Source: Labrys wisconsinensis (GTDB lineage Bacteria; Pseudomonadota; Alphaproteobacteria; Rhizobiales; Labraceae). From it: a stretch of DNA of 64,000 nucleotides. Position 1 is the stretch's first letter; each line of letters starts with the position of its first letter. This document shows, one piece after another, positions 24,201-39,200 of this stretch. Position numbers and translations under genes: made by a program. The stretch is taken from positions 1-64,000 of the forward strand of contig NZ_JAUSVX010000006.1 in NCBI RefSeq assembly GCF_030814995.1, given 5' to 3'. Below the pieces are notes generated by a model that saw nothing but the letters and a program-made list of their open reading frames with translations, ran no database searches and had not been told where the DNA came from.

Positions 24201-27200
24201 GCCTCCAGGCACACCGGCACGTCGGCGCCGACCTCGCGCGCCGCCGCGGCGACATGCGGATCGTCCGGCGCCAGGCGGTTGGCGCGGGCGAGCAGCCGCA
24301 GCGCCGCCGCCGCATCCGAGGAGCCGCCGCCGATGCCGGCCGCCACCGGCAGGCGCTTCAGCAGGTGGAAGCGTCCGGTGTCGAGGCCGGGCAGGCGGGC
24401 GAGCAGCGCCTGCGCCGCCCGGATCACCAGATTGTCGGTGCCCTCGCCGGCGGCCTTCGCCGTCGGGCCGGTGACGCGCAGCGACAGGCCGGGGCCGGGC
24501 TCGAGCGTCAGGGTATCGCCCCGCGCCGCGAAGGCGACGAGGCTGTCGAGCAGATGGTAGCCGTCGGCGCGGCGGCCGAGCACGTGCAGGGTGAGGTTGA
24601 CCTTGGCTGGTGCGCGCTCGGTGAGTGGACCGAGGCTCACCCGCCGCTCGCCGGCTTGGGCGTATCCGCCGCTTGCGCCGTGTCCTTCAGGCCTTCCTTG
24701 AGCTTCAGCTCGATCTTGGCGAGGTCTTCCCGCTCGGGATTGGCGTCCTTGGCGTGGTGCCACTGGAAGGTCGCCTCGAGCTTGCGGCCGACCCGCCAAT
24801 AGGCGTCGCCCAGGTGGTCGTTGATCGTCGGGTCGCTCGGCTTCAGCGTCACCGCGCGCTCGAGCTGTTTGACCGCATCGTCATACTTGCCGAGCTTGTA
24901 ATAGGCCCAGCCCAGGCTGTCGACGATGTAGCCGTCGTCGGGCCGCTGGTCGACGGCCTTGCGGATCATCGCCATCCCCTCGTCGAGGTGCACGCCCTGG
25001 TCGATCCAGGAATAGCCGAGATAGTTGAGCACCGAAGGCTGGTCCGGGAACAGCTCCAGCGCCTTCTTGAAATCGGCCTCGGCCTTCGGCCATTGCTTGG
25101 TGCGCTCATAGGCGACGCCGCGGAAATAGAAGGTCGACCAGTTGGCCTGCGTCGGCGTGCCGATCACCTCGAGGGCCTGGGTGAAGGCGTCCGCCGCCTC
25201 GGCGAACTTCTTGCGGCCCTGATAGATGCCGCCGAGCGAGATGATCGCGTCGAGATCCTTGGGATCCTTGCGGATCAGCTCCTTGAGATGGCTCACCGCT
25301 TCGTCGGTCTTGTCGAGCTGGTCGAGCGCGCCGCCGAGCTCGATCTCGGCGTTGCGCTTGAGCGGATTGGTCGGGCGCACCTGCTCCAGCAGCGCCACGG
25401 CGCGCTCGGGCTGCTTCAGGTCCTCGTAGAGGTCGGCGAGGCCGATCTGGGCCGAGGCGTTGTCGGGGTTGAGGTAGAGGGCGAGCTGGAAGAAGATCAG
25501 CGCATAGTCGGTGCCGCCCTGCTTGGCCAGCGGCGCGGCCAGGCCCACCAGCATGTCGCTCGCCCCTTCCTGGGCGGTGCGCACCGTCGGGCCGATCGGC
25601 TTGTTGGCCTGGATGTCGGCGGTCAGCGCCCGGATGGCGGGATGGCGCGGCAGCTTGTCGTCATAGGCCTTGAGCACCTTCAGCGCTTCGTCGCGCTGGC
25701 CGTTGCGGGCCAGCGCCCGGGCATAGGCCTCGGTGATGCGCACGGCGGAGGGGTCGCGGTCGGCGGCCGCCTTGAGCCGCAGGACGGCGTTCTTGCGATC
25801 GCCGGCGAGATCGAGGGCCATGCCGGCGGAGAAGTCGCGGAAGCCGGTGTACCAGTCCTCGCCCTTGAGCTTGTCGACCGCGTCGATGCCCTTGGCGGTC
25901 TCGCCGGCACCGGCATAGGTCCAGGCGCTGAGCAGCGGCGCGATCAGGTCGAGCACCGGCTTCTGCGCGGCGAGGTCGAGATTGGTGCGGGCCGAGACGT
26001 ATTGGCGCGCCTTGAGCGCCCGGACCCCGAGCGCCAGCCGGCCGATGCGGTGCAGCTTGTCGGCCGCGACCAGGCGCTCCGCCAGGCGGAAGCTGCGATC
26101 CATCTCGCCGGCCGAGAGCATCGCCAGGAAGGTGCGGTCGAGCAGGTCGAGATTGTTCGGGCTGGCACGCAGGGCGGTCTGGTAGAAGGTGGAGGCGGAC
26201 TGGTTGTCGCGCAGGCTTGCCGCCAGGCGACCCGCCAGGAACCCGCCGGTGACGGACAGGGTGTCGGCCGGCCGAATCACGCGCCGGGCTGCGGTTGCGG
26301 GCGTGGCGGCGGTGCCGATAACGGTCGCCGCCATCAGGGCGACGATCAGGCGCGAGCGATGAAGAGGCATCACGGACGGCGGTTCTCCGGAACGGGCGGC
26401 GGCCATGGCGGGCGGCCGGCAAAGCTTAGCATCGCTCCCGACAATGGCCGCTTTGCGGCCGCAGGACAAGCGGCGCCCGATGAGGGCCAGGCTCCGGCGT
26501 CACTCCGCCGCGTCGAGCAGCGGCGCCTCGATCGCCTCGCGCAGGGCGCAGTCCTCGACGCAGTCGTGGCAGCGCGCCGCGGCGCGAGCGTCAGCCAGGA
26601 TCCGTCGCACCGTCTTCAGGCAGCGCCCGCATTCCGGCCCGCAGCCCAGGCACCGATAGGCCTCCGCCGCCGAGCGCGGACAGCCCGGCAGCTCGCTGTC
26701 GAGCGTGCTGGCGAAATCCTGGTCGGTGAGGACGCGGCAGGAGCAGACGATCATCGATCTTCACGCACTGTCTTCGACAGCCGTCGATGTGAAGGGCAGC
26801 GATCGTCTTGTCAATGCTTCGGCAAAACAATGGAATTCATCAAAACTGTACTTTGGAATGATGCTAATCTGCGGCGCGAGCCAATTCTGCTTGTTCAGGC
26901 CGGAGAAGGCGTGCCATTCCCGCAGTCGAGCCGATCGGCGGCCGGCACCGGCATGCGGCGCCCCTCGGGGGTGCAGCACAGCGTCGCAGTCCAAGGCGCA
27001 AGTGCAGACATGTCCAGGCAGCTTCCGGCAGCGGGGTGGGCGAGCGCGAGGCGCGCAAACCGGGCTTGCCTTCTTTTGGAAAGATTCTAATGTAGCGCCG
27101 CCGATTTCGCAGGGAGCTTGCCATGAAGGGCGACAAGAAGGTCATCGACTATCTCAACCGGGCGCTGCGCAGCGAGTTGACCGCGATCAACCAGTACTGG

Positions 27201-30200
27201 CTGCACTACCGCATCTTCGACAATTGGGGCCTGCTCGAAATGGCCAAGAAGTGGCGCGCCGAGTCGATCGAGGAGATGCAGCACGCCGACAAGCTCACCA
27301 CCCGCATCCTGTTCCTCGAGGGCTTCCCGAACATGCAGACCCTCGATCCCCTGCGCATCGGCCAGACCGTCAAGGAGATCATCGAGTGCGACCTCGCCGC
27401 CGAGCGCGAGGCACGGCTGATGTACCAGGAAGCGGCCGACTACTGCTTCTCCATCAAGGACTTCGTCACCCACGACCTGTTCAAGTCCAACATGACCGAC
27501 GAGGAAGGCCATATCGACTTCCTCGAGACCCAGCTCGACCTGATCGACCGGCTCGGCCTGCAACTCTACACCCAGAACCACATGGGCGAGTTCAAGGAGG
27601 ACTGAGGCTTCCGACGGCCAATGTCTTTCTCTCCGCCACCTGTGTTCGCGTGGATGGCCGGGACAAGCCCGGCCATGACGGGACCGTTGCGGAGAAATCA
27701 CAAAGCGTCGCCTCATCCTCGACCGTCATGGCCGGGCTTGTCCCGGCCATCCACGCGCACGCGACGATAGCCGCGGTCCCGCGACCGAACGCGCCCTTCC
27801 TCCCAGCCTCGGCGTCCGCGCTGGCGCGAGAGCCTTCCGCCCCCTCACATGTTGGGATAGTTCGGCCCGCCGCCGCCTTCCGGCGTCACCCAGTCGATGT
27901 TCTGGGCGGGGTCCTTGATGTCGCAGGTCTTGCAGTGCACGCAGTTCTGCGCGTTGATGACGAAGCGCGGATCGCTCCTGGCCGCCTCGTCGCCATAGAC
28001 CACCTCGTAGACCCCGGCCGGGCAGTAGAGCCGGGCCGGCTCGCCGTAGCGCGGCAGGTTCTGGGCGATCGGGAGCGACGGGTCCTTCAGCTTCAGGTGG
28101 ATCGGCTGGTCCTCCTCGTGGTTGGTCGAGGACAGGAACACCGAGGACAGCTTGTCGAAGGAGAGCTTGCCGTCCGGCTTGGGATAGGCGATCGGCCTGG
28201 CCTCGGCGATCGGCTGCAAGGTGGCATAGTCCGGCTTGCCGTGGCGCAGCGTGCCGAACAGGGAGAAGCCGAGCTTCTCGTTGAGGTGCATGTCGAGCGC
28301 CCCCAGCACCACGCCGCCGAGCGTGCCGAACTTCGACCAGAGCGGCTTGACGTTGCGCACCTTGACGAGGTCGCGGCCGATGGCGCTGCCGCGCCAGGCC
28401 GCCTCGTAGGCCGCCACCTCGTCATGCCCGCGGCCCTGCGCCAGGGCCGCCGCGACGTGCTCGGCCGCCAGCATGCCCGACAGCACCGCATTGTGGCTGC
28501 CCTTGATGCGCGGCACGTTGACGAAGCCGGCGGCGCAGCCGACCAACGCCCCGCCGGGGAAGGTCAGCTTCGGCACCGACTGGTAGCCGCCCTCGGTGAT
28601 GGCGCGCGCGCCATAGGCGATGCGCTTGCCGCCCTCCAGCGTCCGCGCCACCACGGGATGGTGCTTGAAGCGCTGGAACTCGTCGAAGGGCGACAGGTTC
28701 GGGTTCTTGTAGTTGAGATGCACCACGAAGCCGACGACGACCTGGTTGTCCTCCAGGTGATAGAGGAAGGAGCCGCCGCCGGTCGAGTTGTCGAGCGGCC
28801 AGCCGAAGCTGTGCTGCACCCGGCCCGGCGCGTGCTTGGCCGGATCGACCTGCCAGAGCTCCTTGAGGCCGAGGCCGTATTTCTGCGGCTCGCGCCCGGC
28901 GTCGAGCCCGAAGCGGGCCACCAGCGTCTTGGTCAGGCTGCCGCGAGCGCCTTCGGCGAACAGGGTGTACTTGCCGCGCAGCTCCATGCCGCGGGTGAAG
29001 CCGGCCTTGGGCTCGCCGTCGCGGCCGATGCCCATGTCGCCGGTGGCGATGCCGACCACCGCGCCCGCGTCGTCGGTGAGCACCTCGGCGGCGGCAAAGC
29101 CCGGATAGATCTCGACGCCGAGCGCCTCGGCCCGGCTCGCGAGGTAGCGGCAGACATTGCCGAGCGAGCCGACGAAATTGCCGTGGTTCGACATCAGCTT
29201 CGGCATGCCGAAATTCGGCAGCCGCACCGATCCGGACGGACCGAGATAATAGAAGATGTCCTCGGTGACCTCCGTCTTCAGCGGCCGCGCCGGGTCCTCC
29301 CGCCAGTCCGGCAGCAGCCGGTCGAGGCCGATGGGATCGATCACCGCGCCGGAGAGGATGTGGGCCCCGACCTCGGAGCCCTTCTCGACGACGACGACGC
29401 TGATCTCGGGGTTGATCTGCTTCAGCCGGATCGCCGCCGCCAGGCCGGAGGGGCCGCCGCCGACCACCACGACGTCGTACTCCATGGCCTCGCGCGGTCC
29501 GAGGTCGGCGGCTTCGGTCATGTCCACTCCCGACTGGCTTGATGCCAGGCGCTTTTTCCACGTTTTTGGAACCGGCGCAAACAGCGATGCGACGCGAATG
29601 TGTCGGGGCGGGAGCAGCGGCGGGCGCTGCGGGCGCCCGCCACCTACCCCACCTCCCGCAGCACCGCGACGAAGGCCTTCAGTCCCGGCGGCACGTGGCG
29701 ATGGCCGGGATAGTACAGGGCGAGGCCGGGGATCCAGGGGCACCAGTCGTCGAGGACGATGGCAAGGGCGCCGCGGTCCACATGGGGCCGGGCCGAGCGG
29801 TCGGCGACATAGGCGATGCCCATGCCGGCGGCCGCCGCCTCGGTCATCAGCTCCATGTGGTCGAGGGTGAGGGCGCCGGGCACGTCGACGGTCTGCTCCT
29901 GGCCGTGCCTGGCGAATTCCCAGCGGAACAGCTTGCCGCTGGGCAGGCGCAGGCGGATGCAGACGTGACGCATGAGGTCGTCCGGCGTCCGCGGCGTGCC
30001 GTGCCGCGCGAGATAGGTCGGTGCGGCCACGGTCACGAACCGCGCGTCGCCGCCGAAGCGCACCGCGATCATGTCCTGCGGCACGGATTCGCCGAGCCGG
30101 ATCCCGGCGTCGAAGCCCTCCGCGACGATGTCGACCAGCCTGCCCTCGGTGACGAGATCGAGCGCCATCTCCGGATAGCGCTGCAGGAACACCGGAACCG

Positions 30201-33200
30201 CCGATCGCAGGAGCAGCCGGGCGACGATCTCGCTCGCGTTGATCCGCAACGTCCCGCTCGGCCGCCCGCCCCAGTCCTCCACCTCCGCCAGGGCCTCGTC
30301 GAGGTCGCGCAGCAGCGGGGCGAGGCGGGCGGCGAGCGTCGCGCCGGCTTCGGTCGGCGCGACGCTCCGCGTGGTGCGATGGAGCAGCCGCGCACCCATG
30401 CGCCGCTCCAGCGCGCCGATCATGTGGCTGAGCGTCGACGGGGACAGGCCGAGCTCGTCCGCCGCCTTGCGGAAGCTGCGATGCGCGACCACGGCGGCAA
30501 GGGCTGTGAGATCGGCGAGGATCGGCTTGCTATTCATGGTTGATTTTCATCAGGTCATGCAGAGGCCCTGCGGACCCGGCTCGCTGAGCTGGATGCGCAG
30601 AAGGCGATCGCGCTCTCCGCCGACCTCGGCGCCTGAGCGCAGTCCGGCCGGGCCGGGCATGGCCGCTCTTACGGAAAAGCCTCCAAAGGGCCTGCGATCC
30701 CTCCGGACGAGACACGGCAGGCGGCCGATGCGGGTCTGTCCTCGGCGCAGGAAAGACCTATGGCTTCGGCGGCCACCGACGGGCGGCGTGCAGGACGCGC
30801 AGGATATCGACGATCTCGCCGGTCACCCGATAGATCAGGATGTAGGGGGTGTGTGCGATCACCAGCTCTTTTGTCCCGCGGACCCGTCCGGCGCGACCAA
30901 GCTGCGGATGGCGAATCAACATTCCGGCCGCGGCCTTGACCTTGTCGAGCTGGTCGCGTGCAGCCGCCGGGCTGTCCTGCGCGATGTGATCGGCAATTGC
31001 TTCAAGATCGTTCCGGGATGGCCGTGTCCAGGCGAGGCGCATTACGAGGCTGTCTTGCCGGCCCGCCGATCAAGCTCTGAGCGCTTCTCCTCGAACCAGA
31101 GCTCCATATCCTCCTGCGAGAGCACATCTCGCCGATCGGCGGCATCGAGGCCGGCCTGGACCTGCTCCCGGAACCAGGCGTCGTAGGCTGCCGCTTCGTG
31201 CTGCCGGCGCAGACGCTCCGACTGGTCCGGACGCCTGCGTTCCTGCGGGTTGGCTTCATGGCTGCGCGTGTCGATCTCGAACCGGGACAGGCCGAGTTCG
31301 TCGCGGACATAAGAGATCGCCGTGCTGACATTGCGCCACAGGCGTATCCTTCGTGACTTCTGGGCCGCCACCGCGCGTTCCACCGTGCCGTAGCGGACCA
31401 GGACGGCCCAACCGCCGGGTCGTCCGAGGATCGTCGCGCCGCCAATGGCCTTCGCCTCGACGAGGTTCCTGACAGCCTTGCTGTCGACGGTGTCGATCTG
31501 CGTGGGAGCATTCGGCATTCCGCACTCGATTCCTCAGAGCGTGCCGGACAATTATTGAGTAATTGCCCGGCGATGTCCAGCAAGCCGTGCTCCGCCCGAT
31601 CGCGATTGCCGTCGATGCTACTCCGCCGCCTCCTGCTCGCGCACCGGCTCGGGTGCGCGCCAGCGCAGCACCGGCTGGCGCGCCGCCCGGGTCTCGTCCA
31701 GGCGGCGGCGCGGGGCGTGGTAGGGCGCCCCGGCGAAGCGCTCGGTGTCGCCGCGCTTCGCCGCCAGGGCGAGGTCGCGCAGCGTCATGACGAAGAGGTC
31801 GAGGGACGCCTTGGATTCGCTCTCGGTCGGCTCGATCAGCATGGCCCCGTGCACGACCAGCGGGAAATACACCGTCATCGGGTGATAGCCCTCGTCGATC
31901 ATCGCCTTGGCGAAGTCGAGCGTGGTGATGCCGGTGTCCTTCAGCCAGGCGTCGTCGAACAGCACCTCGTGCATGCAGGGCTGGTCGCCGAAGGGCAGGG
32001 ACATCAGGTCGCCGAGGCTGGCGCGGATATAGTTGGCGCTGAGCACCGCGTCCTCCGAGGCCTGGCGCATGCCGTCGGCGCCGTGGCTGAGCATGTAGGT
32101 CAGCGCCCGGGTGAACATGCCCATCTGGCCCTGGAAGGCGCACATGCGCCCGAAGGGCGTCGCGCCCTCCGGCGCATCCGCGGCCTGCTCGATCAGCCGG
32201 TCGGCGAGGACGAAGGGCAGCGGCACATGCGGCGCCAGCCGCGCCGACAGCACCACCGGCCCGGCGCCCGGCCCGCCGCCGCCATGCGGGGTGGAGAAGG
32301 TCTTGTGCAGGTTGATGTGCATGGCGTCGACGCCGAGGTCGCCCGGCCGGACCTTGCCGACGATGGCGTTGAAATTGGCGCCGTCGCAGTAGAAATAGGC
32401 TCCGGCCGCGTGCACCGCCTCGGCGATCTCGACGATGTCGCGCTCGAACAGGCCGCAGGTGTTCGGGTTGGTCAGCATGATCGCCGCCACCTGCGGGCCG
32501 AGCGCCTGGCGCATGGTCGCCACGTCCACCGTGCCGTCCGGCCGCACCGGGATCGACTGCACGGAGAAGCCGAGCAGCGCCGCCGTGGCGGGATTGGTGC
32601 CGTGGGCGGAGTCGGGCACCAGCACGACGGTGCGCACCGCGCCCTCGCCGCGGGCGGCGATGGCGTTCTTGATCGCCATCATGCCGCAGAGCTCGCCATG
32701 GGCGCCGGCCTTGGGCGTCATCGCCACCGCCGGCATGCCGGTGAGCTCCTTGAGATAATGCGCCAGCCGCTCGATCACCGCGAGCGCCCCGGGCACGGTC
32801 GAGACCGGCTGCAGGGGATGGGCGTCGGCGAAGCCGGCCATCCGCGCCACCTTCTCGTTGAGGCGCGGATTGTGCTTCATCGTGCAGGAGCCGAGCGGGA
32901 ACAGCCCGGAATCGATGCCGAAATTCTTCTGCGACAGCCTGACATAGTGGCGCATCGTCTCCGGCTCGGAGAGGCCGGGCAGGCCGATCGGATCGCTGCG
33001 CTCCAGGTCGCCGAGGCGGGAGGGCACGTCGCCGGGCGCCTCGACGTCGACACCGGTCGTATCGAGGCGGCCGACCTCGAACAGCAGCGGCTCCTCGATC
33101 ATCAGGGCGCGGTTGCCGGTGAAGGTGGGGTGGTCGGCGACGGCGGCCTCGCCGGCGGCGGAGGGACGGCCTTGACGGTTGAGCATCACAGCAGCTCCTT

Positions 33201-36200
33201 CAAAGCAGCCGCATAGGCGGCGCGGTCGTCGTCGGTGTTGACCTCGGTCGAGGCCACCAGGATGAGGTCGTCGAGGCCGGCGCCCGGCATCAGGCGCGAC
33301 GCCGGCACGCCGCCGAGCACGCCCCGCGCCGCCAGGGCCTCGATGACGGCGGCGGCATCCCCGGGCACGCGGATGGTGAACTCGTTGAAGAAGGCCTGCT
33401 GCAGCACATCGACGCCCTTCACGCCGGCGAGCGCGTCGGCGAGCTTCACCGCGTTGGCGTGGTTGACCCGGGCCAGCGCCCTGAGCCCCTTCTCGCCGAG
33501 CAGCGTCATGTGGATGGTGAAGGCCAGCACGCACAGGCCCGAATTGGTGCAGATGTTGGAGGTGGCCTTGTCGCGGCGGATATGCTGCTCGCGGGTCGAA
33601 AGCGTCAGCACGAAGCCGCGCCGGCCTTCGGCGTCCACCGTCTCGCCGCAGAGGCGCCCCGGCATCTGCCGCACGAATTTCTGCCGCGTGGCGAACAGGC
33701 CGACATAGGGCCCGCCGAAATTCAGCGCGTTGCCGATCGACTGGCCCTCGCCGACCACGATGTCGGCGCCCATCGCGCCGGGCGGGCGCAGCAGGCCGAG
33801 CGAGACCGCCTCGGTGAACACGGCGATCAGCAGGGCGCCGGCGCGCTGGGCCGCGGCCGCCAGTGCCGTGAGGTCGCGCAGATTGCCGAACACATCCGGG
33901 GTCTGCACCACCACGCAGGACGTGTCCTCGTCGATGGCGGCGGCGAGGTCTTCCGCCGCGGTCACGTCGGGCGGCAGGGCGACCACCTCATCGCCGGCCA
34001 TGCGCGACACCGTCTCGACGACGTCGCGGTAGTGCGGATGCAGGCCGCCCGAGAGCACCGCCTTGCGCCGCCTGGTGACGCGGTGGGCCATCAGCACCGC
34101 CTCGGCCGTGCCGGTCGACCCGTCATACATCGAGGCGTTGGCGACCTCCATGCCGGTCAGCAGCGCCACCTGCGTCTGGAACTCGAACAGATATTGCAGC
34201 GTGCCCTGGGCGATCTCCGGCTGGTAGGGCGTGTAGGAGGTCAGGAACTCCGAGCGCTGGATCAGATGGTCGACGCTCGCCGGCACGTGGTGCTTGTAGG
34301 CGCCGGCGCCGACGAAGAACGGCACGCTGCCGGCGGAGACGTTGCGGGCGGCGAGGCTCGCCATGATCCGCTCGACCTCGAGCTCGCTCTTGGCGCGCGG
34401 CAGGTCGGGCAAGGCGTCGAGGAGCTTGCCGGCCGGCACGCCGGCGAACAGGGCGTCGACGTCGCCGACGCCGATCCGGGCCAGCATCTCGCCGCGGTCG
34501 GCATCGGAAAGGGGCAGATAGCGCATGCGGGGGCCTCGTCAGACGAACATGGGCGGCGGGGGCACGATCACGATCTCGGTCTTCACCGAATTGGCGATGA
34601 AGCATTCCTCGTGGGCCTGGTGGTGCAGGCCGTCGATCTCGGTGGCGGTCGGGTGCTTGGCGCCGGAGATGGTCAGGGCCGGCCGCAGGGTGACGCGCGA
34701 CACCCACATCTTGCCGCGCGGGTCGCGGCTCATCTCGCCGAGGGCCTCGTCGACATAGGAATCGATGACGAAGCCCTGCTTGCGCGCGAAGGACAGGAAG
34801 AACAGCATGTGGCAGCTCGACAGGGCGGCGACATAGGCCTCCTCCGGGTCGACGGCCTCCTCGCGCGACATCGGCAGCCGCACGATCGAGGGGGAGGAGG
34901 AGGCCGGCACGACGGTGCCGCCGTCGAACTCCCAGTCATGGGCGCGCGAATAGAGATTGTCGGTGAACACCGCGCCGTTGCGCCGCCAGCGCACGATGGC
35001 GTTGTAGCTGTGGGTCATGGGCTCAACCTCGTCGCAGCAGGGCCCGGCGGGCGGTGCGCCCGCCGGTGCGCCTCATCCGATCAGGGCCTTGTAGGCGGCT
35101 TCGTCCATCAGCCCCTCGAGCTCGGCCGGGTTGGCGAGCTTGATGCGGAAGAACCAGCCCTTGCCCAGCGGATCCTCGTTGACCGCGGAGGGCGCGTCGG
35201 GCAGCGTCTCGTTCACGGCGACGACCGTGCCCGACACCGGGGCGTAGACCTCGCTCGCCGCCTTGACCGATTCGACCACGGCCGCCTCGTCGCCCTGCTT
35301 CAGCGCCTTGCCGGTCGCCGGCAGCTCGACGAACACCACGTCGCCGAGCTGCGACTGGGCATAGTCGGTGATGCCCACGGTGGCGACGTCGCCGTCCACC
35401 GAGATATATTCGTGGTCCTTGGAAAATCTGACGACAGGCATGGCTTCCCTCAAGGTTTCTTGTAGCGGTGGGGGACGAACGGCAGCGGCACCACCGTGGC
35501 CGGCACGTCCTTGCCGCGCAGGTCCACGGTGAGCGCCGTTCCCGGCTCGGCGAAGCGGCGCAGGACATAGCCCATGGCGACCGGCGCGCCGAGGCTCGGG
35601 CCGAAGCCGCCCGAGGTGACGCTGCCGACCACGTCGCCGAAACTGTTCTTGATCACGGCGCCCTCGCGCACCGGCGCGCGGCCCTCGGGCCTCAGGCCGA
35701 TGCGCAGGCGCGCCGGGCCGTCCTCGAGCTCGCGGCGGACCAGCACCGCGCCGGGAAAGCCCCCCGCCTCGCGCCGCCGCTTCTGGATCGACCAGGTCAG
35801 GCCCGCCTCCACCGGCGAGGTGGTCTCGTCGATGTCGTGGCCGTAGAGGCAGAGGCCCGCCTCGAGCCGCAGCGAATCGCGCGCGCCAAGCCCGATCGGC
35901 CTGACCCGCGGATCGGCGGTGAGCCGGTCCCACAGCGCCCGGGCCTCGCCGGCGCCGACCGAGATCTCGAAACCGTCCTCGCCGGTATAGCCCGAGCGCG
36001 AGAGGCCGACGGCGATGCCGTCGATCGTCGCGGTGGCGACACCCATGAAGGGCAGCGCCGCGGCCGGCGGGCAGTGCATCGCCATGACGGCCGCGGCCTC
36101 GGGGCCCTGCAGCGCCAGCAGCGCCCTGTCGTCATGGACGAGGAGCTCGGCCTTGCCGGCGAGCCTCTCGCGCAGCAGCGCGAAATCCGCCGCCTTGCGC

Positions 36201-39200
36201 GACGCGTTGACCACCAGCGCCAGCGTGCCGTCCGCGGCCGGGTCGGCCGGGCGGCTCACCATCAGGTCGTCGAGGATGCCGCCGTCGGCGTTGAGGAGCT
36301 GGGAATAGCGCTGGCGGCCCGGCGCCAGGCCGAGGATGTCGGCGGGGACCAGCGCTTCCAGCGCCGCGGCGACGGCGGCGTGGTTCGCGGCCCGGAGCGA
36401 GGCCTGCCCCATGTGGGAGACGTCGAACAGGCCGGCGGCGGCGCGGGTGTGAGTGTGCTCGGCGATGATGCCGCTCGGGTACTGCACCGGCATGGCATAG
36501 CCGGCGAAGGGCACCATGCGGGCACCGAGCGCGACATGGGCGCCGTGGAGCGGCGTTTCGAGGAGGGGATCGTCCGATCCCGAACTGGGCTCTGTCATCA
36601 CGGCTCCCACGACAGGTTGCACCGCCGGACTTGCGTCCGGTCGAATGCCCCCTCTGTCGCGGTACCTGAGAGATTTCGCGGAAGGGCACCCTGGCCATCC
36701 GCTTACGCCCGTCGGTGAGCCCGGCGCCTGCGCGCCGTGCCGCTTTCCAGAGTGTCGTCCCCCACGCGGTCCGGTTGCCTGAGAGTTTCCGGGGCGGTTG
36801 CTCCTTCGGCGCCGGTCTCGGGGACCGGTCTCTTCCGCGGGGATCAAACGACTGAGGCGACGCTAGTGCTGCGCCGCAGCGTCGTCAACCCGCAAGGCGA
36901 CGTCGCCCGCGAGAAAATTCCCGGTGTTTCCGAACGGCCTCTCAGGCCCGGCGCTTCCTGCGCACCGCCTCCGCCGGCTTGTTGCCGCCGAAGCCGATCT
37001 GGATCTCGTAATAGCGCACGGGCTTCTGCAGCGAGAGCGGCAGGAGGATGTCGTTGTCGATCAGCTTGAAGGTGCCCTGCGTGTCGCCGCCCGCCACCGA
37101 GGCCGAGACCTGGACGGTCTTGCTGTAGACCGTCTTCGCGTCGCGGTCGCGCACGGTGACGGTGAGTGGGGCCGAATAGGTGCCGGGCGAGCCCTTCTCG
37201 CCGAGGAGCACGCGGCCCTGGATGCCGATCTTGATGGCGATCGAGCTGCCGGAGACCAGCGAGCATTCCCGCGCGTAGTCGGACAGGATCAGCTGGTAGC
37301 GGACATTGTCGGGCGAAGCCGCTCCGGCATAGGAGGCATAGGAGGACATGCCGCTCGGCACGTTGATGGCGGGGCACTCGGCGTCCGGGTCCACCGGGAC
37401 GACCACCGGCTTGGCCGATTCGGCCGAGGTGACGGTCACGCCGTTGACGCCGGGGGTGATGTTCGGGTTGGGGGCCTGCTCCTCGGCGGCCGAACCATAG
37501 ACGCCGCTGAACCAGCTCGGACCACCGCTCCCGCCGCCGCAACCTCCGAGCGCCGCCAGCGCTGCCGCCGCCATGCACCGCGCGGCCCAGATGCCGATAC
37601 GCCCACCGACCATGTCCCAACTCCGTGACGCCAAGTCCCATCGCGGAAGGCCGCACGCGGCCGGCTTTCCGCGAATCACCGGGCCGCGCCGCCGCGCCAC
37701 GATCCGCGACCATCGCGGCGACGGCATGGCGCCCCGAGCATGCGCCTTCCTGCATGCCGCCTTATAGCATGGGCAATCGAACCGGCCAGCCGTCGCACGC
37801 CTCTATCTTGACGCCTGTTGCCGCTCGGCCCCATATCCGCGGCGATGATCGCGACCAAGCCGACCCTGACCGTCCTGCTCTGCACCCCCCGCGGCTTCTG
37901 CGCCGGCGTGGTGCGCGCCATCGACGCGGTGGAGCGGGCATTGAAGCTCTACGGGCCGCCGGTCTATGTGCGGCACGAGATCGTCCACAACAAATATGTG
38001 GTCGAGGCCCTGAAGGCGAAGGGCGCCGTCTTCGTGGAGGAGCTCGCCGAGGTGCCCGAGACCACGGCGCCGGTGATCTTCTCCGCCCATGGCGTGGCCA
38101 AGTCGGTGCCGGCCGAGGCCGCCGCCCGCAACCTCCTCACCATCGACGCCACCTGCCCGCTGGTGACCAAGGTGCACCGCGAGGCGGAGATCCATTGGCG
38201 GCGCGGCCGCGAGATCGTGCTGGTCGGCCATCACGGCCATCCCGAGGTGGTCGGCACCATGGGCCAGCTTCCCGAAGGCGCGGTGCGCCTGGTCGAGACG
38301 CTGGAGGATGTCGCCGCCTTCACCCCGCGTGATCCCGAGCGGCTCGCCTTCATCACCCAGACCACGCTCTCCGTGGACGACACCGTCGGCATCGTCGATG
38401 CTCTGAAGCAGCGCTTCCCCGCCATCGTCGGCCCGCACAAGGAGGATATCTGCTACGCCACCACCAATCGCCAGCAGGCGGTGAAGGCGGTGGCGCCGCG
38501 GGTCGAGGCGATGATCATCGTCGGCGCCCCGAACTCCTCGAACTCCCTGCGCCTGCGCGAGGTGGCCGAGCGTCAGGGCTGCGCCGTCTCGCGCCTGGTG
38601 CAGCGCGCCGCCGACATCGACTGGTCGGAGTTCGGCGCCATCGCCTCGCTCGGCGTCGCCGCCGGCGCCTCGGCGCCCGAGGTGCTGGTCGAGGAGGTGC
38701 TCGACGCCTTCGCCGAGCGCTATGTCCTGGCCGTCGAGACCGTGTCCACCGCGGACGAGAGCGTGTTCTTCCCGCTGCCGCGGGAGGTGCGCGACGCGCC
38801 GGAGACCCTGGCCGCGCGGCTCGAGGACGCTGCCGCCCGGCCGGTGCTCGCCGCCAAGGTTTGACGCCGCTTCCCCGTCTCCGCTAAGTGGGGCGCCCAG
38901 TCCGGAACCCGCGCATGGCCGTCTATACCGAAGTCTCCGACGAGGAGCTCACCCGCTTCGTTGCGGGCTACGACATCGGCGCGGTGCTGGCCTGCAAGGG
39001 CATCGCCGAGGGCGTGGAGAACACCAACTACCTCCTGCGCACCGAGAAGGGCTCCTTCATCCTGACGCTCTACGAGAAGCGGGTGCGCCGCGAGGACCTG
39101 CCCTTCTTTCTCGACCTGATGGAGCATCTCGCCGGCCGCGGCGTCAGCTGCCCGCTGCCGGTGCGCCGGCGCGACGGGGCGGCGCTCGGCGAGCTGGCGG